Positions 46,095 through 57,599 are shown, counted from the stretch's first letter. The stretch: 64,000 bases of DNA from Phocoena phocoena (GCF_963924675.1 NC_089220.1:111740697-111804696), one strand, 5' to 3'. Numbers and translations are program-made. Notes: generated from the letters alone by a model not told the origin.

Positions 46095-46260
46095 GAATAA
46101 CAATAATTGCTAACATTTATTAAGTGCTTATTAGGTGTTCTGACGGCCCTATGAAGGAGGACGACCATTCACTTTTTTGGGTGGGAAAACAGAGAAACTA
46201 TGGACATGCCCGGGTGTCCTCAGGCAGTGAGGGGAAGAACTAAGATCTGTACCAGGTTTT
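46095..46260 (-). mobile_element. MIR SINE, antisense
   Basis: TAATTGCTAACATTTATTAA, GTGCTTATTAGGTGTTCTGA, GGTGGGAAAACAGAGAAACT and GTGAGGGGAAGAACTAAGAT follow reverse-complement MIR. Confidence 0.6.
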
Positions 46261-46299
46261 TCTGAGTCACCACACACTGAGCGCCACCCTTGGAAAGGC

Positions 46300-46880
46300 C
46301 CACAGGGCGGGGCCCCTGAACTGTTTTGGGCAGGTGGGCGGCCCCCAAACCCAGGGTTTTCTCCGTCTTCACATTGATGCTACAGCAGCTACTTCTGGCT
46401 CACTCAGGCCTGAGGCCTGGGGTCCTGCAACTCCTAGCCTGAGGCCCTGTGGGCACAGGGTGGGGACCAGAATCCGGCCGCCCGTTCGAGCTGCTGCAGA
46501 GCTGAGTGCAGACCGAGCCACCTCCCGGGCAGGCTCAAGGGCGCCACCTGCAGGGCAGCGAGGCCCTTGTCCAGTAAATTGCCTGCATCAGAGCCAGACC
46601 CCAGCCTGGAGAGGCCCAGCTGGGTCCCTCAGGGAAGGAAGGAAGTCTGGACAGGCACAACCAGGAAAGACCCACGCTACTCCCTGCACCATGAACTCAG
46701 TTATCCCTTTTCATTTCTTCCCCTGTCAGAGGGAAAGTTATTCCCAACATCTAACCTCAGTCCCTCAGACTGCAATGGAAGCCCTTTTCACTGCAGGGAA
46801 ACAGAGAATAGGACAAACCCCAGGCAGTCTCTGTAGCTGCTTCCCAGGGTTTGCAGAGATACAGCTCCCTGGAAATCCAT
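46300..46880. other. G+C-rich intergenic stretch with an uninterpreted open frame
   Basis: An open frame of 233 codons on the + strand (46334-47035) starts here. Its last ~45 codons ([37 protein letters not shown]) are L1 ORF2 sequence from the insertion at 46898. The upstream part is Ala/Pro/Arg-rich, with no domain I recognise. I treat it as a chance frame joined to an L1. Confidence 0.6.
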
Positions 46881-46897
46881 CAAGAATTCCTGTCCCA

Positions 46898-47544
46898 CAC
46901 AGTTGGTGGGAATGTAAATTGGTGCAGCCACTATGGAAAACAGTATGGAGGTTCCTTAAAGAACTAAAAATAGAGCTACCACATGATCTAGCAATCCCAC
47001 TTCTGGACATATATCTAGAGAAAACTCTAATTTGAAAAGAGACATGCACCCCACTGTTCATAGCAGCACTATTTAAACAATAGCAAGATATGGAAGCAAC
47101 CTAAATGTCCATTGACGGATGGATAAAGAAGATGTGGCATATATATACAAAGGAATATCACTCAGCCATGAAAAAGAATGAAATAATGCCATTTGCAGCA
47201 ACATGGATGGGCCTAGAGATTATCATACTAAGTGAATTAAGTCAGAGAAAGACAAAAATCATATGATATCATTTATATGTGAAACTTCAAAAAGTGATAC
47301 AAATGAACTTACTTACAAAACAGAAATAGACTCACAGACAGAAAACAAACTGTGTTACCAAAGGGGATGGGGTGAGGGGAGAGATAAATTAGGAGTTTAG
47401 GATTAACATACATGCACTGCTATCGATATATATAAAATAGGTAAACAACAAGGACCTATTGTATAGCACAGGGAACTATACTCAATATCTTGTAAACTAA
47501 CACATGTAAATTACCTATACTTCAATTTTTAAATACATTAAAAA
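46898..47544 (+). mobile_element. 5'-truncated L1 insertion with target duplication
   Basis: The flanks AAGAATTCCTGTCCCA (46882-46897) and AAGAATTCCTCTCCCA (47545-47560) differ at one base. Between them lies L1 from the ORF2 C-terminus (a frame like [26 protein letters not shown]) through the 3' UTR (GACCTATTGTATAGCACAGG), with a weak A-rich end. It is about 650 bp and non-functional. Confidence 0.94.
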
Positions 47545-47689
47545 AAGAATTCCTCTCCCATTCAAGCCGACCCCATCCCTCCACCCAAAACTGTCGCTCA
47601 GACCCATCTCCTTGCCTTACAGAACTCCTCAGTTTGTTTGTGTGTGTGTCTAGAATCCTGCTACCAAGTTACACCTCCGAAGCCTCACA

Positions 47690-47830
47690 ACAACCCAGTG
47701 AGGTCAGGATTGTTATTGCCATTTTCAGATGTTGAAACTGAGGCCCAGGGAGATGGTGTAACTTCTTCCTGAGAGTCAGGGGCAGGCTGGAAACAGGGTA
47801 GAGATCTGATCCCGAGCCTAGGGCGCTCCT
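47690..47830 (-). mobile_element. MIR SINE, antisense
   Basis: CCTCACAACAACCCAGTGAG, GTCAGGATTGTTATTGCCAT, CAGATGTTGAAACTGAGGCC and CAGGCTGGAAACAGGGTAGA follow reverse-complement MIR with moderate decay. Confidence 0.75.
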
Positions 47831-48044
47831 TGCCAAGCATGGTCTCCCCTTGTGTGGGAGTGTGGTGCAAAGGCAAATTCCTGTGTCCATGCTGTGTGGA
47901 AATGGGGATGTGCCAGCCCCAGGGTGCACACTCACGTGCTTTGTACAAGTGCATGAATGATTAGGACAATTCAACATGTATTTGCAAGACAAAAAAAAGC
48001 AAAAAGACCACGTACTCCACATCTTATACAAGATTTACTCCACA

Positions 48045-48485
48045 TCTTATACAAAAATTAACTCCAAAAAGGATCATAGTTCTAAATGTAAAATGCAAAC
48101 CTGTAGAACTTCTAGAAGATACAAGAGAAAATATTCGTGACTTTGGGTTAGGCAAAGAGCTCTTAGATATCAAAAGCATAATCTTTAAAAGAAAAAAGTG
48201 ATAAATTGGACTTCATCGATATTAAAAACTTTTGCTCTGCAAAGGACACTGAAAATGTCCTGGGACGTTGGAAGAAAATATTTACAAATCGCATCTCTGA
48301 CAAAGGACTTATACTCAGAATATATAAAGGACTCAAAAATAGGAAAAGAAATAACCCAATCCAAAAATAGGCAAAAGATTTCAACAGACACTTTGCAAAA
48401 GAAGAAATAAGGCAAATAAACACACGAAAGATGCTGAGCATCGTTTGCCTTAAGGTCATTCGAATTAAAACCACAATGCAACAGC
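48045..48485 (+). mobile_element. L1 ORF2 fragment
   Basis: AAATTAACTCCAAAAAGGAT, TGAAAATGTCCTGGGACGTT (a decayed form), GAAAATATTTACAAATCGCA and CCAAAAATAGGCAAAAGATT follow sense L1 ORF2 just upstream of the region seen at 9250-9391. The frame is broken. Confidence 0.75.
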
Positions 48486-48830
48486 TTAAATACTCAAAAA
48501 CAAGGGTATGGTTAAATTACAGTGTATTTGTACAAAGGTGTATTATCTACCCTTCAAAATTATATTTTGCTCTTCAAAATAACATGAAAAATACTTATGG
48601 AACAATGTATTAAGTAAAAGAAACAGGATATAAACAGTCTTATCCCGATCTGAAGGAAAATTTTATGTATTACATACATGTATTCAATAAAGATGGAAAT
48701 ATGCATAAAAATGTAAATAGGGGTCATTTCTGGGTATGACAATGATAAAAGATTTCAGTTTTCTTATTTATACTTTTCAGAATTCTCCAAAATATTTCCC
48801 AACATATGCATATTGCTTTTACAAATTGTC
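48486..48830 (+). mobile_element. Old L1ME-type 3' end
   Basis: GGTATGGTTAAATTACAGTG, ATTAAGTAAAAGAAACAGGA, GGTCATTTCTGGGTATGACA and TTTCCCAACATATGCATATT follow the old L1 3' end that normally reads 'tggttatctctgggtggtggg'. It may be a separate element from the one at 48045-48485. Confidence 0.6.
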
Positions 48831-49199
48831 TAAGTCAAGAGAGAGAAAAAAGGATGCATAGTAGCTGAGCCCTGAAGTCCTCCCTAATCATTCAGTCCTT
48901 CACCTAGGAGATGCCGCCCCAGCTCCCAATAGCAGGAGGTATATGCTGAAGTTTTCCCTCCCTATAGCCTCATCCAGAAGCCCCTTCTGGCTCTCTGCAC
49001 TCTTGGCACTGCAGCCCTCTCCTATGATGGAGTCCTCCAGGACCCCTTCCACCCCCTTTTCCTTCCTGATCTTCATTCTGTCCCCCTGGGATTTCATTCA
49101 CTCTGTGGCATCAGCAAGGGCACCCGGGACACCCACATTACGATGTCTGGCCTAAACTGTTCCTGCAAGTTCCAAACCCTTGCCCATTCACCCGTCCTA

Positions 49200-49345
49200 A
49201 CAGCAGATGTTTGTCGAGTATGTATTGCCAGGCCCTGTTCTAACAGCAACGGCAGAGGTGCTGCTTTCACAGACCTGACATTCTAAAGAGGGTTCAGGCA
49301 ATTAACATGGCAACAAACAAATGAACAAATTAACTTCAGAACCTG
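49200..49345 (-). mobile_element. L2-like ancient repeat fragment
   Basis: CAGATGTTTGTCGAGTATGT, AGGCCCTGTTCTAACAGCAA and CCTGACATTCTAAAGAGGG resemble the element at 12455-12850. Confidence 0.45.
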
Positions 49346-49387
49346 CATGTTAACAAGGTCCCCAGGACAGTTGAATGCACATTAAAA

Positions 49388-49605
49388 CTTGAGAACCGCT
49401 GTTGTACATCAGCGACAAAGTGTGGTTCCCCAGCCGGAGCCTCAGCATCTCCTGGAGCTTGTCAGAGTGCAAACTCTCACCACGCCCCAGGTCTACTCAA
49501 ACAGGAACTCTGTGGGTAGGGCCCAGAATCTGTGTTTAACAAACCCTCAGGGGATGCTGCATGGGCCTCATAAAGGGCTCCTCAAGGTTAGGAACCACAT
49601 GTCAT
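49388..49605 (+). mobile_element. MER5A-like hAT element
   Basis: TTGAGAACCGCTGTTGTACA, CCTCAGCATCTCCTGGAGCT, GGTAGGGCCCAGAATCTGTG and TTTAACAAACCCTCAGGGGA follow MER5A. It overlaps an open frame that has no other support. Confidence 0.7.
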
Positions 49606-49617
49606 TTATCTTCACAT

Positions 49618-49700
49618 CTGTATTAGTTTCCTAGTACAGATATAACAAATTGTCACAAACACAGTGGCTTAAAACAATATAAATTTAAGTATCTCTCCTT
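49618..49700 (-). mobile_element. MLT1-type LTR fragment, antisense
   Basis: CTGTATTAGTTTCCTAGTAC, ACAAATTGTCACAAACACAG and TGGCTTAAAACAATATAAAT match the terminal part seen at 35838. Only about 80 bp remain. Confidence 0.6.
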
Positions 49701-51180
49701 TCCTTCCATCTCCCTAGCCTGCGTCGGGAAGCTCTGGCAAACGTGGCGTGCGCTTGCCTTTCTTTGGAGAAAGCCTGTGGCCGTTCTTGTCTGACGGGCT
49801 GGGTGGCCTTAGCACATGCCCACGTCTGCTCGTAAGCGTGTGTGTGCTCATCCTTGCCAGCGTTTTCCTTTTGCTCCCTGTGGGAAAGCAGCTTTCAGAG
49901 GCTCTGCTTCAGAAGTGTGAAATCTCCCCCTTCCCTGGCTTCTTATCCTTTGGTCCCAAACCCTCCAACTGACATAAACACAGCTGTTAAGCCACCTTCC
50001 TTGTTCCCTTCCTCTTAGGGGATCAGCTTCCTGCTAGGGAACCTTTGACATCCCACTGAACTGCAGCAGTAGGAAAGAAATTGGAAATATTTAAGAATTT
50101 TGGAAGCATAACTTCCTCGCACTGGAACATGAATGTGGAGGAAGTTATGATTCTTTACTAACCGAGCCTTGGAGAAACAAAAAACACATGGCATGCTGAA
50201 TAAAGCCGGTAAACATTCATGCAAGCACACAGGCCCAGACACTACCACGCTAATGGCATCAGCACATCGATCCTTCAATGCAAGTGACTAGGTGCAGTGT
50301 ATGTTGGGCAGGTGAGGCTCTACCAGCCAGGACAGAGCCCGGCAGGCTGGCCTCACCAATTGCTGGGGCAGGCAGACCCGCGATCGGAAGGTGGGCTGTG
50401 AGGGGAAGACTGGGGTGCCAGATGGAGAGCTCGGTGTCTGGAGAACACACATTTTGGGGTCAAGTCCTTACTTAGCCATTTGCCAAGTGCACGAGCTTGC
50501 ACAAGCCACCTCACCACTCTGCACCTCCCCGGTGACTTCATCTGCAATGTGGGATGGCAACGCCAGCCTCACCAGGTTGTCAGGTTGTCGTGAGAACCAG
50601 AGATAAGGCATGAAGTACCTGGCCCTGGACGGATGAATGAGGGCAGGGATTCAGGGTGCAAAATGGGGAGCTGCAGCCAGGGCCAGGGCTGCGGTGGTGG
50701 GGCTGGTGCTGACTCTGCCTGGTTGCCTGGCAATTACCCAGAGGCCCCTGGCCCCCAGCCCTGGCAGTCCTGGGCGAGAGTGAGGCAGTCCATGGCCCTT
50801 TCTCTCTGTGCAATTTGCTTTACTCATTCATTACAGAGAACTGAACTCAGAGGCGGGAGGAGCCATAGGGGCCCCAATGGTCCAGAGGGCCTCCCTGTGG
50901 GCCCCAAGGTGGAGCAGAAAATACTCAGGATCTGGGTGAGGACACCTGGGCTTGGTCAGCTTTGCTGACCCTTTAAGCCTCAGTTTCCCCATCTGTAAGT
51001 AGAGATGATGCAATCCATCCCACCCCTCCCTTGGCCCTGGGTGGTGAGGACGTGCCAGGGAGGTGAAGGGTAACACAGGAGCGGACTGGGAGGACAGAGG
51101 GAACAGAGCGTGCAAGTAATAGAAAGAGGCTCTGCCTGGAGTCTTCTGACTCAAGTGAGCTTGAGAAAGGGCTGTTTGTC
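49700..51180. other. G+C-rich intergenic stretch without a supported gene
   Basis: Several overlapping open frames of 60-110 codons occur on both strands, as G+C-rich DNA produces by chance. I see no domain, splice pattern, RNA gene or nameable repeat, apart from a possible MIR echo at 50960-51020 (TTTAAGCCTCAGTTTCCCCA and TCTGTAAG). Confidence 0.5.
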
Positions 51181-51800
51181 ATTAGTTAGACCGGAGAATA
51201 TTATGATAAAGACATCAGTGTTCTGTAATTAAGGATACTAGCTTGGGGCTAAATTAAATATTTACACAGCCCTCAATTATCTTCTCCCTCTCTTTAGCAG
51301 CTCCCTCCCCACGCTAAAATATTTAGCAGGGATTTCAGGAGTATTCTCAAACCCAGCTGTGGTGCAGAAAGTTACTTGAGAGTAAGGGCGATGGTGACCA
51401 CTTGCTTTTAGCAGATTCCCAGATCTGTGTGTTAGAAGAAAGACATCGCACTTGAATCTTTAGAGGGCAAAAAACCCCACAAAATCATGTAGGCTAGGTC
51501 TGACACAGGCTGAACCCAAAGGGACTTTCTGGTATTCATTCAGAAACCACCTCGAAAATAGCTGCACAACAGCTTTTGAGGAGGGAGAAATTCGAGCAGG
51601 GCAGATGGCAATCTAATGCAGATTCAGCCTTTAATTCGTGGAAGTCACTTGCCCTTTTAGGAGTTCACTGTTCCTACAATACCTAATAGATCTCTACATC
51701 CCTGTATTCTAATGTAGGAAATTGACTACAAGCATGTCCTATTTCCCATAGGTGGACCATTTCTCAAAGGCTCGATCCTGTGAAAGCCTCAAGATTGGCG
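51180..51800. other. AT-rich, apparently repeat-free patch in G+C-rich DNA
   Basis: The composition changes at 51180 from G+C-rich to AT-rich with no recognisable repeat. It contains GGGCTAAATTAAATATTTAC and CGCTAAAATATTTAGCAG, AT-core words resembling MEF2/homeobox sites, and TTATGATAAAG (GATA-like). It could be a conserved regulatory element or just background. Confidence 0.25.
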
Positions 51801-51946
51801 GGCTAATGTGAATAGGAGTCATATATTCAATGTTACCTGTAGGATATATGCTGTGGTGAGTCTCAGAGCAGATGTGCTCCAAGGAAAATTGTATATATAT
51901 TTAATTTTTGGAAATTGAAATGTGCCCTCCGGTTCCCAAGGAAGAC

Positions 51947-52155
51947 TGTAGCACAACGATTGATGGCACAAACTCTGGACCAGTCTCGAGTCCTGGCTGT
52001 GTGACCTTGTATAAGTCACTACCTCAACTTTCCAATCTATGAAATGGGGATAAAGATAGACATAGCTCTTGATGAGCATCAAATGGGATTCCGTGTCTAC
52101 AGAGCTCTGGGTACCTGGCCTGTACTGTAGTAAGAGCTTGGTAAACAGTGGTTAT
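51947..52155 (+). mobile_element. MIR SINE, nearly full length
   Basis: TAGCACAACGATTGATGGCA, CTGGCTGTGTGACCTTGTAT, CCAATCTATGAAATGGGGAT, GAGCATCAAATGGGATTCCG and AAGAGCTTGGTAAACAGTGG follow sense MIR. Confidence 0.75.
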
Positions 52156-52591
52156 GACTGTCACTTGAAATCCTCCTGTCAAAGTGAAGCCTTTTCGCTC
52201 TGCCAAATGTTTTGTGTAAATCTGGACTTCCGCGCCTTAAGCAGCCAGGTACGTCACAGGGCTCATCAGCTGTCCCGAGCTGCCCTGCCCAGCCGGTCAG
52301 CCCCCAGGAGAGCACAGGGGAGCACTTCTGTCTCCACCTCTCACAGCTCCTGAGCTGGGTGGGGACAGAGAACACAGCAAGGCTTCTCCGGCCTTTCCTG
52401 AGAACAAACTTCAAAAGGTCCACACCCAGACTTTAAGAAAGCCTCAGGCCCAGTGCCAACCCCCCTCCTCCCCGGGGTCAGCACTCGGTCCCAGCCCTAT
52501 TTCTCGAACTGTCCTTGCCCATCCAGGCTGCCATTGAGGTGGCTGTGGACAGCACTGGGTCACCTCCCCACCTCAGGGGGAAGACCCCTAA

Positions 52592-52714
52592 ACAGTAGTT
52601 GTGCACGGACTTCGTTGCTCTGCAGCATGTGGGATCTTCCCGGACCAGGCCTCAAACCCGGGTCCCCTGCATTGGCAGGTGGATTCTTAACCATTGCACC
52701 ACCAGGAAAGTGCC
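52592..52714 (-). mobile_element. Truncated CHR-type SINE, antisense
   Basis: Only the 5' (tRNA-related) half is present: CTCTGCAGCATGTGGGATCT to CACCACCAGGAAAGTGCCC. The distal part and tail are absent and I find no flanking duplication. Confidence 0.85.
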
Positions 52715-53089
52715 CCCACAGATATTCTTATTATTGGATAAAATAATGTGCAGAAGAGGTGAGGCTCAGAGGCTGGATAACCTGTAAGCTCTCCGTTCCT
52801 CCGTTGCCCCGTAAAGTGGGCACACTGAGTTAAAGAAGGTTGCCGGGACTGGGTGTGCAGAGACAGGGGCTCATCCACAGGTGGGGACTGCAGGACCTTA
52901 CCCCGCCTGTAAAAGAGCTCTACCGGCCCAGCCTGAAGGCCACTGTTTGTCTGAAACTTTAGCTTCTTTCAAATGCAAATACTTCACTGAGGCGGCCCGC
53001 ACGAGGACATGTGCTCATTTACACCTGGCTTTGAATAGATGCCTTCAGGAGCCTTTCCTGATCTCAAGACTAACAATAATTACTATTAT

Positions 53090-53515
53090 TATATACTCAA
53101 ACAAATATTTATTGCGCAAACAATATTACAACAATACCGGAAGTTAGAAAAAGAATCACCCACAATCCCAAACCTAGTAAACGGGCGTTTCGGTTTTCCT
53201 TCTTTCCCCCCCAATTCCCCTCCAGCCCTTGTACATGCACACATACAACTTTTTCACAGCTGGCCTCCCGCCTGGTGCAGTTTTGCACTCAACAGAGTAT
53301 CATCGGCGCTCTCCCATGGTGCAACGGTCTTCACGATTAGCTTTTAAAATGGGTGCGCTGTTGCTTACCAGCGCTCTAGAGCTGTACACGCAGGTTCCTT
53401 CATTTCCTGCTGTTAGAAGGCTGAAACTTTGTTCAAAGAGCGTTTTCATTCTTTGAGGATTACTCCCTTAGGATGCATTCTCAGGCATGGGGTTGCGGGG
53501 TTAAAGGGGATGGAT
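53090..53515 (-). mobile_element. Old L1M/L1ME fragment, antisense
   Basis: AAAAAGAATCACCCACAATC, CCTTGTACATGCACACATAC, TTAGGATGCATTCTCAGGCA and GGGTTGCGGGGTTAAAGGGG follow the same antisense L1 order as 20600-21000 (normally 'ggataaattcctagaagtgg'). Confidence 0.5.
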
Positions 53516-54099
53516 ATTCGTGTGGCTCTTGAAAGAGAGCCGAGTCCAGGTTTTGCCCAGAGCTTGCGGAGAGCTGGTGCCTGGGGGCTGAGAGAGAGCC
53601 GGGGGTCGGGGAGGGGGAATCTCTGGGTTCACTGGGGGCAGTCAACACTTTGGGGGGTGGCAATCCTTATAGGCCGTTAGCCATGCAGGAGAGGCAGCAG
53701 CCTCAGGCTGAGAGCAGAAGCCAGAGGCTGCCCAGAGGAGCTCCCGTCTTCCCACCCCTTCTGGAGTGCTTGACTGCCCTCCAGCTCTGCAGCATCCAGC
53801 CCCAGTGCCCCGCAGGCTCAGGGGGCTGGGAGAGGGAGAAACACAGGGAAGTGGTGAGCAATGAGCGGCCCAGAAATCAGGCAAGAAGTGCAAATGCCAT
53901 CACTGCTGGGAAAATCCACCGCCATTGCTGGGTGCTGGAGCCATCGGGGTGGGCGCCCCCTGCCCCCTCACACATTTATTTGTATTTATATTTGGTGCGT
54001 GCTGGGCCAACCCAGGGCACCTTGGGGCAGGACGATGATGCAGATGTGGCCTTGGCTTGCTGGTCACTCCAGAGTCAGGCGGCCGAGGGAGTTGCCTTA

Positions 54100-54180
54100 C
54101 CTGGGGCTCTCCACCCCGGCTGCATATCAGAATCACCTGGGGAGCTTTACAGAAGACCTCGGCCCACCGCCAGAGATTCC
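54100..54180 (+). mobile_element. MER5-like fragment
   Basis: CCCCGGCTGCATATCAGAAT with CACCTGGGGAGCTTTACAGA and GCCAGAGATTCCCA follows the 5' part of MER5A-type elements. Confidence 0.5.
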
Positions 54181-54232
54181 CACTGAACAAAAACAGCACA
54201 CCTGGGACTCCCCTGAAAAGCTGAGTCTGCCT

Positions 54233-54603
54233 CCTAACCTCCAGTCCCTGTGACTGTGACTTTATTTGGAAAAGGGGTCTTTGCAGACGTAATTAAGGAT
54301 CCCGAAGTGAGATCATCCTGAATGCAATGACTGGTGTCCTTACACAAAGGGGAGAGGACACAGTGACAGAGGAGAAGACCACGGGAAGACGGAAGCAGAG
54401 ACTGGAGCGATGCTGCCACAACCCAGGAACTCCCGCAGCCACCAGAAGCTGGAAGGGACGTGGACACACCCTCCTGTGGAAGCTTCGGAGGGAGTGTACT
54501 TCCGCTGACACCTATCTTTGGGGCTTCCAGCCTCCCGGGCTGTGGGAGATTAAGCTTCTGTTGTTTGTGGTAATTTGTTACGGCAGCCCTAGGAAACTAC
54601 TAC
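54233..54603 (+). mobile_element. MLT1-type LTR (ERVL-MaLR) remnant, sense
   Basis: GTGACTTTATTTGGAAAAGG, GGTCTTTGCAGACGTAATTA, TGACTGGTGTCCTTACACAA, CACCAGAAGCTGGAAGGGAC, CTCCCGGGCTGTGGGAGATT and CGGCAGCCCTAGGAAACTAC follow the reverse orientation of the LTR at 35838-36211. The extreme 5' end is missing. Confidence 0.7.
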
Positions 54604-55248
54604 CAGCACTGCCCACTTGTGTGAACACAGTGGCTGAAAGGAATGCTCTTCGAGAAGTTCCCATCAAACACATGCTCTCCCTGAGTGGCCATTTCTGCCT
54701 CTGTGAAAGGAAGCGAATGCTTCCAGCCCTGATGAGATGATGCCCGGGAAAGGGCCTTGTCAGCAGGGCCGCTCCGACAGTGTGCGGGAGGTGCCGTGCC
54801 AGATCCGCCACTGCTGGATGAATCCTAGCACGTTTCGCGGCCTCAGTTTTCTCAAAGTGGAGCTGTCAGCCCTGACCTGATGATGCCATCACAGGCGAGA
54901 TAAGAGTGGGAGGGGCTCTGATGGCTTAAGTTAGGGTTGGGTGCAAGGGAGCCGAGAACGCGCAAGAGACCCATGTTCTGCTATTAAGAGGGGTGAGAGT
55001 CTCTTTGGCACTGTTCTGCCTTCAGACAGCCTTTTGAACGAAGAGGACAGTCTGGGCCCACCCAGGAGGAGCTGGCCGGGCCCCTGAGGAGTAGGTGCCT
55101 AGTTGGGAAAATAACTTCCCATACCTGCACCCTAAAAGCGCAGGTGCCAGGGAGAGGCAGAGGGAGAGATGGGAGACTCCAAGTCGTATGGATGCGCAGG
55201 GCTAATCTCCCAAAAAGGATTATATGAGTTACGTTTTATAAGGTGTCT

Positions 55249-55575
55249 GGGGCTTCCCTGGTGGTGCAGTGGTTAAGAATCCGCCTGCCAATGCAGGGGA
55301 CACGGGTTCGAGCCCTGGTCTGGGAAGATCCCACATGCCGCGGAGCAACTAAGCCATGCGCCACTACTGAGCCTGCAATCCAGAGCCCACGAGCCACAAC
55401 TACTGAAGCCTGTGCACCTAGAGCCTGTGCTCCTCTACAAGAGAAGCCACCGCAATGAGAAGCCTGCGCACCACAACGAAGAGCAGCCCCCACTCACCAC
55501 AACTAGAGAAAGCCCGCGCGCACCAACGAAGACCCAACGCAGCCAAAACTAATTAAAAAGAAAGAAAGAAAGAAA
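55249..55575 (+). mobile_element. CHR-type SINE, long form
   Basis: It starts GGGGCTTCCCTGGTGGTGCA, has box B GGTTCGAGCCC and ends CCCAACGCAGCCAAAACTAA with an (AAAG)n tail. Open frames on both strands here are SINE sequence. No clear flanking duplication is seen. Confidence 0.92.
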
Positions 55576-56111
55576 CCCACTGACCATTTCCCTTTATGTT
55601 GGGAGACTCATCTTCCCTCTTTTGCTTCCCAAGCCACACACCCGGAGGCCTGCAGGGGGCTGGAGTCTGGTGGGGCACTGCATCTCTGTTCACCTTCCTG
55701 GTGTCTGTGTATGGCTGGGATGTGGGGGTACCTGTACCTGCTGCAGCGCCTACAGGGTGGGGACGAGCCAGCTCTGTAGGCTTCAAGCAGCTCATGCCCC
55801 ATTCTGTCTCCGAAGCCCCTCGCTGCCATGGGCATCAAAAGAAAGCACACACCCTTTGCCTTCCCCCTTCAAAGGCCTTCATAGCTCATAGCTCATCTAG
55901 TCCCCCAGTACCCTTGGGAAGGCAGAGCAAGCATTAACGAGGGACCTGCCTGAGGCCACTCTGAATTCAGCATAAGCTGGGACTGGGATCCACGCTCCCT
56001 TGTCAAGCTCTGGTTTGCACAGGATGACTGCCTCCCTGTCGGTACAGCCACGTCACTTGCCCTTCAAGAACTTAAGTCTGAGAGGACAAGCTAGTCCAGA
56101 CTGAGAGGCAC

Positions 56112-56129
56112 ACACACACACACACACCC
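56112..56129. repeat. Short (CA)n microsatellite
   Basis: About nine CA units after GAGAGG. A related C-run followed by (CA)n lies at 59587-59604. Confidence 0.85.
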
Positions 56130-56214
56130 CTTTACAAGATATGTAGCCACAGGAAAACCTAATAAGCCGGATGGTCACTAGCATGATTGAGGATCCACAG
56201 AAAGGACCTTAGCG

Positions 56215-56355
56215 ATCATCAGCTGCAACCCACTCACTGCAAACGGGGAAACTGAGGCTCAGAAAGGGACAGAGATTTGCTGCAGGTTACAGAGCTAAAT
56301 GGAGGCTAGAGCCCAGGTCTCTGGACTCCAGGTCCAGTACTCCTGCCACTGCCTG
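56215..56355 (-). mobile_element. MIR SINE fragment, antisense
   Basis: AAACGGGGAAACTGAGGCTC, AGAAAGGGACAGAGATTTGC, CAGGTTACAGAGCTAAATGG and GCCCAGGTCTCTGGACTCC follow reverse-complement MIR. Confidence 0.75.
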
Positions 56356-57039
56356 CACACCTAGCAAACAAGGCGAGGCAGGGAGAAGGAGCTCAGATAG
56401 CCTGGGGCCACAGGTGGGGTGCACCTCCACTTCAGTCTGGGAGTTTTATCCAAAGAGTGGACTTTCCTGAGCTCCTCTGGGAGGGGGAGGGGGGAAGGCA
56501 GGAAGTAGCTGCAACCTGTTCCTTCAGCACATGGGAGTAGCCACAGAGTCTGGGTGGCGGGGGTCAGGGGGTGATGTTTTTTCTTTGCCCTCTGTGTGCC
56601 TTTGACTCTTATCACCGTGTCCTCTGAGTGGCAGAGGTCCAGGCCCAGCACCTTCCAGACCTGGGGAAAGGGTGAGGGTGGCAAAGCACCCCCCTGCTGG
56701 GGCACTCCCGAGACATCTGGGTGGAACTGATGACAGGGGCCCAGAGCAGCCAGGAGCCTCTCCCACGGGGGAGAGTTCATGGTCGGGTGGGGCTGCGGGC
56801 ACCCAGTTGTTTTTTTCCCTGTGCTCCACCCCATGCATTCTTCCGAAGAGCAGGCTCAGTGGCCCTGCCCTCCAGGAGGCCTCGGGGCTCCCAGGTCTCT
56901 GCCCCTGAAAGTGGGGGTGGGCATGAAGGGCGTGGAAGGTGCAGGGGAGAGGGGGCCTATGGACACCCCCGACTCCACCTGGGCGCCGGGCTTGCCTCGC
57001 ACCGCAGGTTGGCGAGTGAGGGGGCGACCCTTTGGAGGT

Positions 57040-57560
57040 CACGGAGCCCGGCGTGGCTGGCACACTGTTAGGTGCAGGCCCCACGATGGGACCTGTGCCC
57101 TGCCTCGGCTCCTCCCCCGCCCGCCCCTCCCGGCCCCGCCCCGCGCGGGAGGGGTGGGCGGGGCCCGCGGGGAAGCGCGCCGACCTCCCAGCCAGGTGCA
57201 GCGCGGGCTGTCCCGTGGCGGACGCGGCCGGGAGGAGAGTTCGGGTCTCCTCCTGCCTGTGCTGCGTCCCTGCGCCTTCTCAGCCGGATGCCCGAGACAC
57301 TCAGAACCCAGGTAACCGAGGGCGGGACACCCCCGCGGCACGCGTCCTCCCGCCTCCCTGTCCGTGCGCACCCCGCCTCGGCGGCCGCCCCCCAGGCTCC
57401 CCGGAGCCCGCCGGCCGCTCCCCGGGCGGCTCTTGGAAAGTTTGCGCCCGGAATGACGTGCACCGGACGGCGGCGAAATGCAGCCACTTTTGCCTTCGCG
57501 CCCTCCGCCCGGGAGCCGATGCGGTGGGGTGGCCCCGGTGCACGGGGTCTCCGCTGAGAT
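57040..57560 (+). promoter_or_regulatory. CpG island; candidate promoter and first exon of the next gene (PAQR5?)
   Basis: CpG is abundant here, while the sequence up to about 56900 and after about 57800 is much poorer in it. CCGCCC/GGGCGG GC boxes cluster at about 57115-57170 and there is no TATA box. A possible donor, CCCAG|GTAACC, would end an exon at 57311. A CRE-like TGACGTGC lies at about 57454. The GLCE-PAQR5 order and shared strand are known for human 15q23, and about 24 kb separate this island from the GLCE end. The identity is inferred from position alone. The GC-rich open frames of 160-190 codons on both strands are probably chance. Confidence 0.6.
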
Positions 57561-57599
57561 CGGTTGGAAGTTTGCCTTCTCGCTTTTCCCATCCCTCAC

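Noticed and set aside
46334..47035. 233-codon frame
   Set aside because: Its C-terminal end is L1 ORF2 from the insertion at 46898. The rest is Ala/Pro/Arg-rich with no recognisable domain.
53650..54253. Frames of 178 and 130 codons
   Set aside because: They cross G+C-rich unique sequence and a MER5 fragment, with no conserved motif and no splice logic.
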